A stretch of 34,338 bases of DNA, from assembly GCA_009602735.1 (NCBI GenBank), contig WELA01005188.1:1-34338 (forward strand). Reading direction: 5' to 3'. The DNA comes from Mesotaenium endlicherianum (lineage: Eukaryota > Streptophyta > Zygnematophyceae > Zygnematales > Mesotaeniaceae). Shown in pieces: positions 15,191 through 24,338 of the stretch (positions are counted from its first letter, which is position 1; each line of letters opens with the position of its first letter). The notes beneath the pieces are model-generated. The model ran no database searches, had not been told where the DNA came from, and saw only the letters and a list, made by a program, of their open reading frames with translations. The translations under genes and the position numbers were made by a program.

Positions 15191-15778
15191 TTAAAAAATA
15201 TTTTCAGTACCCAGCCATATACCTATTGTGGCGGGGAAAATGAAGTCTTTCAGGTGGATACGCATTAACTTGAGGGCTCTTGTGATATGGTACTCTACTG
15301 CTTTCTCGCTCAGGTCGAGTCTTTGGGCAATTTCCCACACTTGTATTTTTTCTATGCGGCTCAGTGTGAATACTTGTCGTGTTTTATCAGGCAGGCTCGC
15401 GATGGCTTCGTGCATTTTCCTGGCCAGTTCATTCAGGGCAATGGTTTCATGCGTAGAGTTATCGGCTTCACTGCCTGCGAGCAGCTTAAACTTTTCCTGT
15501 CGTCGGACCCTTGCGCGTATGTAACCAATGACATTGTACTTTACAGCTGTAACGAGATAACTTTCGAGGTGTTGAATAACCCGTTCTTTCCTGTTCTGCC
15601 AAAGGGAAGCAAATATTTCCTGAATCATTTCCTCTGCTGATTCCCTGGAGTATATTTTGGCATAGGCTTTTAAAAAAAGGACTCTCCAGTAACGCTCGTA
15701 TATGGCTTTATAAGCCAGTTCGTCTGAAGCAGCCAGCAGTTTCAATAATACCTCATCAGACAGGTCTTTGTAATCCAT
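15191..15778 (-). CDS. ECF-type RNA polymerase sigma factor
   Basis: 196 residues. Region 2 (about 20-85: AYKAIYERYWRVLFLKAYAK, SAEEMIQEIFASLWQ) binds the -10 element and core polymerase. Region 4 (about 120-175: LPDKTRQVFTLSRIE, then VWEIAQRLDLSEKAVEYHI) is the -35-binding helix-turn-helix. Region 3 and 1.1 are absent, as in ECF factors. The start at MDYKDLSDEVLLK (15778) fits the family; the longer frame from 15898 would add 40 unrelated residues. The tail after the HTH (FIFPATIGIWLG) is mildly hydrophobic. It should direct transcription of the downstream receptor-phosphatase unit. Confidence 0.92.
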   Translation of the reverse strand: MDYKDLSDEVLLKLLAASDELAYKAIYERYWRVLFLKAYAKIYSRESAEEMIQEIFASLWQNRKERVIQHLESYLVTAVKYNVIGYIRARVRRQEKFKLLAGSEADNSTHETIALNELARKMHEAIASLPDKTRQVFTLSRIEKIQVWEIAQRLDLSEKAVEYHITRALKLMRIHLKDFIFPATIGIWLGTENIF

Positions 15779-15855
15779 ACGAGCAAAGCAATAATTATTG
15801 CCAAATGACGAATCTATGAAAATAACCCTAATTCCAAGGCAATCATATAAACTGA

Positions 15856-16041
15856 ACCTGCCCATTGTATTGCAATTATTACCAATCGCTCGATCCATTT
15901 GACAAAGCAGGATTTGCCGTTGATTGGGCGGGCGAAACCGAAAGCAAGGACTGGATGCATATTGTCCGGGAATACACGGAAAAATTTTTGCATCAACAAC
16001 AGATCAGGAATACCCTGCCTTATTGGATAAAGCATTTGTAA
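15856..16041 (+). pseudogene. Open fragment, probably the tail of a lost gene
   Basis: The frame after the TGA at 15853-15855 stays open for 61 codons to TAA 16039-16041. It reads as protein-like sequence (DKAGFAVDWAGETESKDWMH, then EYTEKFLHQQ and TLPYWIKHL). No good start codon precedes it and I do not recognise the family. It ends 9 bp before the VOC gene, as an operon partner would. It may be the 3' remnant of a decayed gene, or a chance frame. Confidence 0.3.
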
Positions 16042-16050
16042 TTTCACTTC

Positions 16051-16443
16051 ATGAACAAGCCGCTCGCAGCCATACATCATATTGCCATCATATGCTCCGA
16101 CTACGAAAGGTCCAGGCATTTTTATACTACCATATTGGGTTTACAGGTGATCCGTGAAGTGTACCGGCAGGAAAGACAATCGTATAAGCTGGATTTGGCT
16201 ATCGGTGACCATTATGTAATTGAACTGTTCTCTTTTCCCAGCCCGCCGCCGAGGCCCTCGAGGCCCGAAGCCTGTGGTTTACGCCATCTCGCTTTTTCTG
16301 TGAGTAACATGGAAGAAGCCATCAGGCATTTAAACCATCACCAGATTGAACCAGAGCCCATAAGGGTGGATGAATATACAGGCAGGCGGTTCACCTTTTT
16401 TACAGATCCCGATGGACTGCCACTGGAGCTATACGAAGCGTAA
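16051..16443 (+). CDS. VOC (glyoxalase/bleomycin-resistance-like) metalloprotein
   Basis: 130 residues with paired beta-alpha-beta-beta-beta modules. The four metal-ligand positions of glyoxalase-I-like proteins can be read as H10 (HHIAI), E58 (YVIELFS), H79 (LRHLAFSV) and E126 (LPLELYEA), so it probably binds a divalent metal. Sequence style is close to the GloA/YaeR group of small cytoplasmic lyases or isomerases. The substrate is unknown. It is a rightward gene between two leftward operons and is preceded by a gene remnant. Confidence 0.87.
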   Translation: MNKPLAAIHHIAIICSDYERSRHFYTTILGLQVIREVYRQERQSYKLDLAIGDHYVIELFSFPSPPPRPSRPEACGLRHLAFSVSNMEEAIRHLNHHQIEPEPIRVDEYTGRRFTFFTDPDGLPLELYEA

Positions 16444-16581
16444 CCTCCTGCCTGTAATAGAAGATTCATTTTATTTGTTGGTAAACTTCTGCAGCAAACT
16501 GGGAATGGCTGCTGCTATAGCGGCTGATACGAGCGGGTTACCGGAACCAAGCAAACTTCCTTAATTCTCGTGTAAGAGCCG

Positions 16582-17892
16582 TCATTTCCCCACTTTCTTC
16601 AACACCCATTCTCCTACTTTCAGTCCCTGCTCTCTTCCATTATCAATGGCATCCATGAAATGAATGCCGCCGAAAAACCTCGACACACCGGCCTCAACAG
16701 CAGCTTGCTGGAATGACTGGTAATTCCTGGGAGCCAATCCATAATCTACTTCCACGCTGTCTGTATAATGAAATCCATCGCCAAACAATCGTGTTAATAC
16801 AGTGGCTGAGGTAGCAGAGATCACCGAATGCCCGCTCAGGTATTCGGGAAAAGGCGGCGTTTGTAACAAAGGCACCCAGGCAGGATCAATTAATTTACGA
16901 ATAGCTGTTTCAGGACGCACCCGGTTGCTCCGGTATTTTTCATCCCAGCAACAGATAAAAGCATCCATCAGGCCTACAGACACAAACGTGTAGACCTGCA
17001 TGCTTTCATCAAAACTTTTCTTTGTTTTTTCCGCAGCAATAGCTGCAATACCCAGCCAATGTGCGCCGGGGGATATTTTTTTCAACGCTACCAGCAAGTG
17101 CCCATTGTCCTGCACAGCAAACGGATTACAATCCCAGAAAGCAGCAATGGCTTTATGCTCTGGAGGCAGTGCTTCCTTGTAATTTTTTTCCATCAGTTTA
17201 AAGAATGCCGACTGTTTGTCTGCCGAAAATGAAACAGGCGGTGCAGGTTTGAACTGCGCACTGGAATCGAGCGTAAAAGGTCGCACTGTTTTGAAATATG
17301 GCTCCACTGCAGCCATGAATGCCGGTGGTGTGGGATACCAATATCCATCCCCTTTCAATGGCGTATAGCGTGGCAGGTTACTGATCTTATTGTATCCATC
17401 GGCCTTTGCATAAGCCAATATACGCTTGCTGATGGCTATTGCATAACGTTTCGAACCATTGATCATCGCTTCCGGGTAACCCTGCTCTTTACAGGAATCC
17501 AGTAAGCGTTGTTCATAAGCGCGCAGGCGGCTGCCCGAAGGTTGCATTTGTGATGCTGTTTCCAGCATGGCCAGTACCGCACTAAGCTGATAATTATAGT
17601 CGCTGATACTGTCCTGCTTGCGCAGATCGGGGTAATCATTCAACACCCCGTGCATACTTTTGAACTGCGCATTGTGTTGGGCAACCACTTCGTATCCTGC
17701 CAGGCACGCATACGCGTAGAAACGCGCCGCGAGCGGTGGATTGGTAACATCGTGTATCATGATGTCTGTCATCCCTGTGATCACCGCGTTGATGTCTTTG
17801 TTCGCAAACACCGGTGCATCTGTTCGCCGCTGCCTGCAACCAGTTATCAATACCAGCAATACTATAAAACCTTTCAGCTTTCTCATACTCAT
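16582..17892 (-). CDS. Vanadium-dependent haloperoxidase / PAP2-like lipoprotein (copy 1)
   Basis: 436 residues with a lipoprotein signal (LVLITGC, C19), so probably anchored to the outer membrane. The vanadate/phosphate-binding motifs are in order: KX6RP (K319, R326, P327), SGH (353-355, with Leu rather than Pro two residues before Gly, in YLSGH) and SRX5H (S404, R405, H411). The fold serves either halide oxidation with bound vanadate or phosphate-ester hydrolysis, and the sequence alone does not decide. Its ATG overlaps the stop of the FG-GAP gene by 4 bp (ATGA), so translation is coupled. It is the last gene of the long SusCD operon and a paralogue of the protein at 22967-24301. Confidence 0.88.
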   Translation of the reverse strand: MSMRKLKGFIVLLVLITGCRQRRTDAPVFANKDINAVITGMTDIMIHDVTNPPLAARFYAYACLAGYEVVAQHNAQFKSMHGVLNDYPDLRKQDSISDYNYQLSAVLAMLETASQMQPSGSRLRAYEQRLLDSCKEQGYPEAMINGSKRYAIAISKRILAYAKADGYNKISNLPRYTPLKGDGYWYPTPPAFMAAVEPYFKTVRPFTLDSSAQFKPAPPVSFSADKQSAFFKLMEKNYKEALPPEHKAIAAFWDCNPFAVQDNGHLLVALKKISPGAHWLGIAAIAAEKTKKSFDESMQVYTFVSVGLMDAFICCWDEKYRSNRVRPETAIRKLIDPAWVPLLQTPPFPEYLSGHSVISATSATVLTRLFGDGFHYTDSVEVDYGLAPRNYQSFQQAAVEAGVSRFFGGIHFMDAIDNGREQGLKVGEWVLKKVGK

Positions 17893-20800
17893 TTCATTTG
17901 ATACGCTTTAACTGCTTCCTGGTTGATACCGAACAGCAGCATATTATTCACCGGCAACACAGCCCTTACATCTCCCCATAACTGAAAGCCCGACTGTTGC
18001 TGGTTTACATAAGTAAAATGTCCCTTACCATCGCCTTTCAGCAACACGCCGTAATTGGCATCGCATTTCCCGAAGCGCAACCTGGCATGGCTGATATTAC
18101 CGCCAAGCAGCAGGTCAAGTTTACCGTCTTTGTCGAAATCCAGTTGTGTGATCGTGTACACGGGCGAGAACTGAGCCTGTACAGGAAGCGCTTTTTCATG
18201 GAATTTTCCATCGGCCCCTTGTTCAAAATAAGCGGTCTTCAAATAGTTGGCCTGCAAATGGCCGGCGCCTTTCAGTTCATCTGGTGTGAACACTTCTTTG
18301 ATCGTGGCATCGGCATAACTCTTGTAATCGGTGAAGCGTGTGCGCATCATGCTCATCTGGTCTAACAATTCATCCCTGGTTACATAAGGATAGCTCTTGC
18401 CCTGGATGTAAAAACAAAGTATGGGGTCGATAGCGCCGTTGTTGTCGAAATCTTTGTAATACATTTCAGCGGGCTCATTGTCGCTGGCTTTGCATTGTGT
18501 GTTGAGGCCCATATTGCCGACCACCAAATCGGGTTTGCCGTCTCCGTTAAAGTCTCCTACAGTAATTTTATTCCACCATCCACTGTATTCTTTTTCGAAA
18601 TAATCTTTTGTCTTGTTCTCGAGCTTTCCGTTCCGGTTGATGAATACCGATACCGGCATCCATTCACCTGTTACCACCAGGTCTTTTTTTCCATCTCCAT
18701 TCATATCCAGCCATGCAGCATCGGTAATCATACCGATCCTTTGCAGCGCAGGCGCCAATGTGGCTGCCTGGTCTGTGAAATGTCCCTTGCCATCATTGAT
18801 CAGTAAATAGCTTGGGGGTGTTTCAGGATAACGGCCAGGGATCACACGGCCGCCCACAAAAAGGTCAGGCTTACCATCTCCATTTACATCGGCTATGCGT
18901 GCACAGCTTTTACTTGCATGCATCACCGGTAATGCATCGGCTGCTTTGGTGAAATTTCCTTTCCCATCATTCAGGTACAAACGATCCTGCAATAATGGAT
19001 CGTTCTCCGTGTATTGATGATAACCTCCGCTCACTACATACAGATCAACAAATCCATCGCCATTGGCATCAAAGAAAACAGCGTCGGCGTCTTCACTTTG
19101 TTTGTCGGCTTCAAATGCCGGTTCTGTTTTTTGAACAAAGCGGCCGTCTTTTTGTTGCAAATACAATGCGCCGGCCTGTCCGCTCCCGCCCCCTGCATAT
19201 ACATCTTCCAATCCATCACCGTTTACATCGGCCTTTACAAGACAGGGGCCCGAGAACGACAATGGATTCACCAGCAAAGGTTGTCTTTTGAAATCATTGA
19301 TGGTATTTGTTGCGCTATGAAATGCTATGGGTGATGGAACAGCATGGAACAAAGGAGTAGCCGGTGTGGCGGGGTAATATGCCTCTGTTGCATTTTTTTC
19401 CTGCAACACCAACAGCTTATCGGGTTGTACTTTTGCAAGCACCTGTTGTTTGCCGCTTTGCCATACAATGCGCAATGAATCAATGATTGTATCTGCACCC
19501 AATCCAAAATGCAAAACAGGTGTTACGCTCGACTGGTAGCCTCTTGCCGGCATCTGCTCTATATATTGCTTCCTGCCTTTATTGTAAAGTGTAACCGCAG
19601 CACCCAATCCTTGTGTATTCAAACCTGCCCCTTCCAGTTTTATCGACAAATAATGTACGTTCTTCTTTTGGCTGGCTTCGTTGCGATAAATAAATGCAGG
19701 TTGGTTGATGTTGTTGACGATCAGATCGAGGTCGCCATCATTGTCCAGATCGGCATAGGCTGCCCCGTTGCTGTTGGAAGCGGAACGGATACCCCATTGC
19801 TGACTGGTATTACTGAAACTGAGGTTGCCATTGTTTTTAAAAAAATAACTGGTTACCGACGATGAAGGCATGTGCTGGATGATGTTCAGCACATCTTCGC
19901 GTTTCAGCCTGCCCTTGCTCTGTGTATAATCGTTCATGTACTTGAGAAAATCCATGTTGGTATAATCACGCAGGTAGCCGTTGGTAACAAAAAGGTCTTT
20001 CCACCCATCGTTATCATAATCGGCAAAGAGCGGAGCCCAGCTCCAATCGGTATTGGAAATGCCTGAAAGTTGCCCTATTTCGCTGAAACTGCCGTCGCCA
20101 TTGTTGATGTGCAGCATATTGCGCATATACTGGTAATAAAAACCTGTACGAAGTGTGAGGTCGAATTTTTCATAGTTGTCGGGCGCGAATAATAATTTTT
20201 GCCGGCGATTGTCTTCCGGCAGCATATCGAGTGTGAAGATGTCGGGCAACCCGTCGTTGTTTACATCGGCCACATTGTTGCCCATGGAAAACTGTGAAGT
20301 ATGTCCCAGGCTGGAAGAAAGTTTATTGGTGAAGGTACCGTTGTGGTTGTTGATGTATAAAAAATCGGGCACGGTATAATCATCCGAAACATAAATATCG
20401 GGCCAACCATCGCCGTTGATATCGGAGATACCAGCGCCGAGTCCATACGATAAAGCGGAGCTACTGAGTCCTGCCTGTGCAGTAACGTCGCTGAAATGCC
20501 CTTTATCATTACGATACAAACGAATGCCGGTTGAAGGATCGTCTTTTTTCAATAAGGCAGCCGTAGCCGCTTCATCGAGTACGGGCAGGGAATTGGGGTT
20601 GTGGTTGAGCAGGAGCATATCGAGGTCGCCATCCCTGTCGTAATCGAAAAAATAAGCTTGTGTGCTGTACGATGAATCGGCCAGTCCGTATTGATGCGCC
20701 TGTTCGCTGAAATGCGGAATACCCTGTGCATCATTACCATCGTTGATGAACAACTGGTTCTCTCTTTTGGCTCCGTGGAGTTTACCGGAATAACAAACAT

Positions 20801-21221
20801 AGATATCGGTTTTGCCATCGCCATTGATGTCTACCATGGTAACGCCTGTTTTCCAGGGGCCTGGTCTGCCGTTCACGCCGGCTATTTCCGTAATATCCTG
20901 AAACTGCATTTGTCCTTTGTTCAGGTACAGTTTATTATCCGTCATGTTACCCGTAAAGTACAGGTCTTGCAAACCATCTCCGTTCACATCACCTACCGCA
21001 ACGCCGCCGCCGTTGTAGAAATATTCATACATGAGCACGTTGGTATTGGGACCTTCATTCAGCTTGTTACTGAAATCGATATGCGTTTGCTCCGGCAATA
21101 GCAAGGTAAAGAGCGGGTTGGTATTGTCCGATGATGGCTTATTGCCGCATCCAGCTATAAACCCTGTAAGAACAACCAGGAGGCAAATGGGCAAGCGGGT
21201 AATGAGGGAGCGATTCAACAT
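17889..21221 (-). CDS. Large FG-GAP/VCBS-repeat lipoprotein with ASPIC/UnbV domain
   Basis: 1110 residues with lipobox FIAGC (C25). Many calcium-binding FG-GAP blades are visible as DVNGDGLQDLYF, DINGDGKTDIYV, DYDRDGDLDMLL, DVNGDGKPDLFV and similar DxNxDGxxD motifs, which probably build two beta-propellers (about 50-500 and 640-1000). Between them, at about 530-620, lies an ASPIC/UnbV-like domain (GAAVTLYNKGRKQYIEQMPA, FGLGADTIIDSLRIVWQSG). Such proteins are surface-exposed binding or scaffold proteins; no catalytic function is known. Tight spacing with the haloperoxidase-like genes on both sides suggests that it presents the same substrate or holds these enzymes together. Confidence 0.9.
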   Translation of the reverse strand: MLNRSLITRLPICLLVVLTGFIAGCGNKPSSDNTNPLFTLLLPEQTHIDFSNKLNEGPNTNVLMYEYFYNGGGVAVGDVNGDGLQDLYFTGNMTDNKLYLNKGQMQFQDITEIAGVNGRPGPWKTGVTMVDINGDGKTDIYVCYSGKLHGAKRENQLFINDGNDAQGIPHFSEQAHQYGLADSSYSTQAYFFDYDRDGDLDMLLLNHNPNSLPVLDEAATAALLKKDDPSTGIRLYRNDKGHFSDVTAQAGLSSSALSYGLGAGISDINGDGWPDIYVSDDYTVPDFLYINNHNGTFTNKLSSSLGHTSQFSMGNNVADVNNDGLPDIFTLDMLPEDNRRQKLLFAPDNYEKFDLTLRTGFYYQYMRNMLHINNGDGSFSEIGQLSGISNTDWSWAPLFADYDNDGWKDLFVTNGYLRDYTNMDFLKYMNDYTQSKGRLKREDVLNIIQHMPSSSVTSYFFKNNGNLSFSNTSQQWGIRSASNSNGAAYADLDNDGDLDLIVNNINQPAFIYRNEASQKKNVHYLSIKLEGAGLNTQGLGAAVTLYNKGRKQYIEQMPARGYQSSVTPVLHFGLGADTIIDSLRIVWQSGKQQVLAKVQPDKLLVLQEKNATEAYYPATPATPLFHAVPSPIAFHSATNTINDFKRQPLLVNPLSFSGPCLVKADVNGDGLEDVYAGGGSGQAGALYLQQKDGRFVQKTEPAFEADKQSEDADAVFFDANGDGFVDLYVVSGGYHQYTENDPLLQDRLYLNDGKGNFTKAADALPVMHASKSCARIADVNGDGKPDLFVGGRVIPGRYPETPPSYLLINDGKGHFTDQAATLAPALQRIGMITDAAWLDMNGDGKKDLVVTGEWMPVSVFINRNGKLENKTKDYFEKEYSGWWNKITVGDFNGDGKPDLVVGNMGLNTQCKASDNEPAEMYYKDFDNNGAIDPILCFYIQGKSYPYVTRDELLDQMSMMRTRFTDYKSYADATIKEVFTPDELKGAGHLQANYLKTAYFEQGADGKFHEKALPVQAQFSPVYTITQLDFDKDGKLDLLLGGNISHARLRFGKCDANYGVLLKGDGKGHFTYVNQQQSGFQLWGDVRAVLPVNNMLLFGINQEAVKAYQMK

Positions 21222-21281
21222 GTTAGGTATTTAAATACATCAATAACATAAAAATAATAACTATGCCTGTGTTTTCTCTGC

Positions 21282-22979
21282 TTACATTTTGTGTCTTGCT
21301 GAAACCCTTCTGATAATAATGTATACTAACAGAGTGCCGGCGAGTAATGCTCCGGATACATATAACCAGGTGTAGCTTCTCTTAGCAGCGGGGATTTCTG
21401 TAATTACTATTTGCTTGTTCACGGGGATATTGGCAATACTTTGTTCATTGCCACCCGTCCAGTAAACAGTAATCTTGTCAATTTTCGATATTGTTCCGAG
21501 TCCAAAATGAGCAATGATCGAGTTTTGCGACATATGGCTGGAAGCGCCTCCATCTATTTCACGGATCATTTTTTTTCCACCCGCTTCAATTTCTATTCTC
21601 GAGCCAATTCCATGGCTTTCGGCCTGGATTCCTTTCAATGCGATTTTGATCCAGTTGCCGCCGGAAGATTCGTTCCTATAAAGTCTTGTAATAGATTGAA
21701 CAGGATAACCTGGTAAAACTGGTTCCTGGTTCACCACCAGCAAATCCAGGTCACCATCATTGTCGTAATCAAATACCACAGAGCCGCGCCCAATGCCATA
21801 ATCGGCAAGTCCTACCTGGCTGGCATGGTCTACGAACCGGCCGCCTATGTTCTCAAAATAGAAATTGGCCATGGGCATACAATTCGGATTAAGGTCTCCG
21901 TTGGAAACAAATAAATCCAGGTCGCCATCCTTATCAAAATCGGCGAAATTAGCTCCCCAGCTTATCGCAAAAAAATCAACACCCAGTTCATGTGCACGGT
22001 TCACGAATGGTTTTCCCCGGCCCTGGTTCACCATAAAATAGTTGAACCTGATATTGGTGACGTAGTAGTCCATCCAGCCGTCGTTGTTGTAATCACCAAC
22101 AGCCGCACCCATGGCGTTGATACGGAGGTCCATTCCTTTCTCTTTAGCCACATCAATAAACGATTTTCTGGGATATTCGTTTTTCAGCAGCAGATTGGGT
22201 GTGCGTTTATAGCCAAAATCGTGATTGACGAAAATATCCTGGTTGTGGTCATTGTCAAAATCAGTGAATACGCCACCAAAGCCAAAACCACGGTGATTGA
22301 GGCCATATTCTTCATATACGTCCCGAAAATGTTTACCATTTTCATTCAGCAATAAATATCCTTTGGCAATCTGGTTGGCGCCCACCACTGTGGCATCAGT
22401 TACTTTACTCAACGTCCCCTCAAACTCATTAAAATAATTACCCACATAGAGGTCTGGCCATCCATCGGCATTAAAGTCACCGAAACTGGCAGCGGTGCTG
22501 AAGGACAACATCTTGTCGAGTCCGTATTCTTTGGTGGCATCGCGGAAAGTGCCGTTGCCATTATTGAGGAAAAGCAGGTTGATGGACCTCGGTATCCTCT
22601 CCTTCCTGTCGCGCCGGGTAATGGTGGTAATAAACAGGTCGGTAAACCCATCCCTGTTCACGTCTGCACTGGTTACGCCCTGGGTTACATAATTCTTCGT
22701 TATAGTCAGACCCGACTTCTCAAATACATTGGTGAAGGTGCCATCTCCGTTATTCTTATACAATACATCGTCATTCGTACCACCGGTGATGTATATATCT
22801 TCAAAACCATCGTTGTTGAAATCTATTACACAGGCACCGCCGCCAAACATGCCTTCATGTACCTTAAATACATGATGAATGCCTGCAGTAGCAGTTACAT
22901 CGGTAAAGTGTGTCTGGCTCCAGGCGGCTGTATGAATACACAGCAACAACAACAGGCACCTGGTCTTTATTTTTTCCAT
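21282..22979 (-). CDS. CRTAC1-family FG-GAP protein with C-terminal membrane helix
   Basis: 565 residues with a cleaved signal peptide (CLLLLLCIHTAAWSQ). A single seven-blade-type propeller follows, with repeated DxNxDGxxD calcium loops (DFNNDGFEDIYI, DFNADGWPDLYV, DYNNDGWMDYYV). The ASPIC/UnbV domain is at about 455-520 (GIGSRIEIEAGGKKMIREID). A hydrophobic helix at about 537-556 and a basic tail (RRVSARHKM) would leave the propeller facing the periplasm or outside. The start overlaps the upstream haloperoxidase-like gene by 13 bp. CRTAC1-like proteins are extracellular calcium-binding proteins of unclear function in bacteria. The pairing with haloperoxidase-like genes on the same transcript is the main clue. 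Confidence 0.9.
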   Translation of the reverse strand: MEKIKTRCLLLLLCIHTAAWSQTHFTDVTATAGIHHVFKVHEGMFGGGACVIDFNNDGFEDIYITGGTNDDVLYKNNGDGTFTNVFEKSGLTITKNYVTQGVTSADVNRDGFTDLFITTITRRDRKERIPRSINLLFLNNGNGTFRDATKEYGLDKMLSFSTAASFGDFNADGWPDLYVGNYFNEFEGTLSKVTDATVVGANQIAKGYLLLNENGKHFRDVYEEYGLNHRGFGFGGVFTDFDNDHNQDIFVNHDFGYKRTPNLLLKNEYPRKSFIDVAKEKGMDLRINAMGAAVGDYNNDGWMDYYVTNIRFNYFMVNQGRGKPFVNRAHELGVDFFAISWGANFADFDKDGDLDLFVSNGDLNPNCMPMANFYFENIGGRFVDHASQVGLADYGIGRGSVVFDYDNDGDLDLLVVNQEPVLPGYPVQSITRLYRNESSGGNWIKIALKGIQAESHGIGSRIEIEAGGKKMIREIDGGASSHMSQNSIIAHFGLGTISKIDKITVYWTGGNEQSIANIPVNKQIVITEIPAAKRSYTWLYVSGALLAGTLLVYIIIRRVSARHKM

Positions 22980-24301
22980 TTCAAATGGTTAATATTGTTT
23001 CCGATAAGGATTCCTTTTTCCAAACCTCTCTGGTTATCCTGTGGCGTGTGTATCCCACCATAAAATCTCGACATAGCCGTTTCTTCCGCCGCTGCAAAGA
23101 ACGACGCGAAGTGCCTCGCTTTGAAATCGGTATTCCTGATTTCATCCCGGGGTCTTCCAACATGAGCACTGTCGATGAATTCAAAATGGTCGCCGTATAA
23201 TGCTGTCAATACGGCTGCAGCAGCCCCTGCCTGTATAGCGTGGCCAGAAGGAAAGGCAGGAAAGGGTGGGTCGGGCCAAAACGATTCCCAATGTGCGTCT
23301 ATGTGTGCGGGAATAAAAGTATTAGCTCTTTCTGTAAAAAATTGGTACTTCCATTTCCAGCAATTGCGGAAAGCATCTGCAACCGCCATTCCCACTTGTG
23401 CATAGGTAGCGGCGGCTTTCGGCAGGTTGGGCCTGACTTTACGAACAGCAATGGTGGCAAGGTAATAAGAATGGCCAGGTGGCGTAAAAGTAACATCCGG
23501 ATCATCACTCCACCATATAGCTGCTTCTTTTTCCTGTTGTGTTAAAACATGTTCTTTTTCATACACCTGCTTAAATTGCTGGTAGTAGGGCGATCCGGAT
23601 GTAGTATCAAACGGGATAAAAGCAGGTGCCTCTATTGCCGAATCGATGGCAAGAAAAGTCCGGTTCTTTCCCCAATGCGGATGCAATGGAAAATGGCTGA
23701 ACGATTGGGCGAATAATGGTGGTTTCCAAGAACCTGGTTTCTGCTCAAATACCAATGTTTTATCAAAATTCTTCAGGTAAGCACGGTGCCCGCCGTCGGT
23801 GGTAGACCAGTTGAATATCTTTTGGGCAATGGTTTTGCCATAAGCAACTGATCGGTTCACGACAACTGTATCGGGTTGTATGGTTTGCAGTCTTTGCTGC
23901 ATGGTTTGTTCCAGTGAATCAATTTTACGTTTATTCTCGTCGGAAGTCTGCACATAAATAAGCCGCAATATCTCTGCCTGGCCTGCATTCAATGCCATGG
24001 GCCAGTTAAAAGTAAGGCTGGTATCGGGTCGCGGCAGGCTGCCAAGGCTATTAAGTTGCTGTGCTATCGATCGATATTCGGAAGACCCATTGACCACCGA
24101 TTCGTACATAGTAAGGCCAATGTATCCAAAACAGCGGGATGCAAAAGTTGGTGAATTGGAAGGGGTATTTTTTGTGATATAGTTGGCCATATCAGCCCAA
24201 GTGGCCGCCAGCTCATAATCGGGTGGCGCAACAGATTGTTGTCTGCAAGAAACAGTAAACGCGCAGCAGGCAATGATCAGGTAAAAATAAAGCGGTTTCA
24301 T
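22967..24301 (-). CDS. Vanadium-dependent haloperoxidase / PAP2-like lipoprotein (copy 2)
   Basis: 444 residues with lipobox TVSC (C19). Active-site motifs are K318 with R325 at the KX6R spacing but followed by Ala instead of Pro (KYQFFTERA), a canonical PSGH (351-354) and SRX5H (S411, R412, H418). It is only distantly similar to the copy at 16582-17892. Both carry the same framework (TPPFP or DPPFP before the second motif, FGGIH or YGGIH in the third), pointing to an old duplication. It is the first gene after the hairpin that follows susD. The chemistry (halide oxidation, other peroxidation, or phosphatase) is not settled by sequence. Confidence 0.87.
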   Translation of the reverse strand: MKPLYFYLIIACCAFTVSCRQQSVAPPDYELAATWADMANYITKNTPSNSPTFASRCFGYIGLTMYESVVNGSSEYRSIAQQLNSLGSLPRPDTSLTFNWPMALNAGQAEILRLIYVQTSDENKRKIDSLEQTMQQRLQTIQPDTVVVNRSVAYGKTIAQKIFNWSTTDGGHRAYLKNFDKTLVFEQKPGSWKPPLFAQSFSHFPLHPHWGKNRTFLAIDSAIEAPAFIPFDTTSGSPYYQQFKQVYEKEHVLTQQEKEAAIWWSDDPDVTFTPPGHSYYLATIAVRKVRPNLPKAAATYAQVGMAVADAFRNCWKWKYQFFTERANTFIPAHIDAHWESFWPDPPFPAFPSGHAIQAGAAAAVLTALYGDHFEFIDSAHVGRPRDEIRNTDFKARHFASFFAAAEETAMSRFYGGIHTPQDNQRGLEKGILIGNNINHLKWKK

Positions 24302-24338
24302 ATGGCCGGGAAGATCCTTGAAAGCCGAAATTAAAAGG

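Noticed and set aside
15924..16157. 77-codon plus-strand frame overlapping the VOC start
   Set aside because: It overlaps the well-supported VOC gene in another frame and has no family features.
16471..16560. Minus-strand 29-codon frame (GSLLGSGNPLVSAAIAAA and following)
   Set aside because: Protein-like but low in complexity, without a start codon or recognisable partner; could be a small remnant, yet not supportable as a feature.
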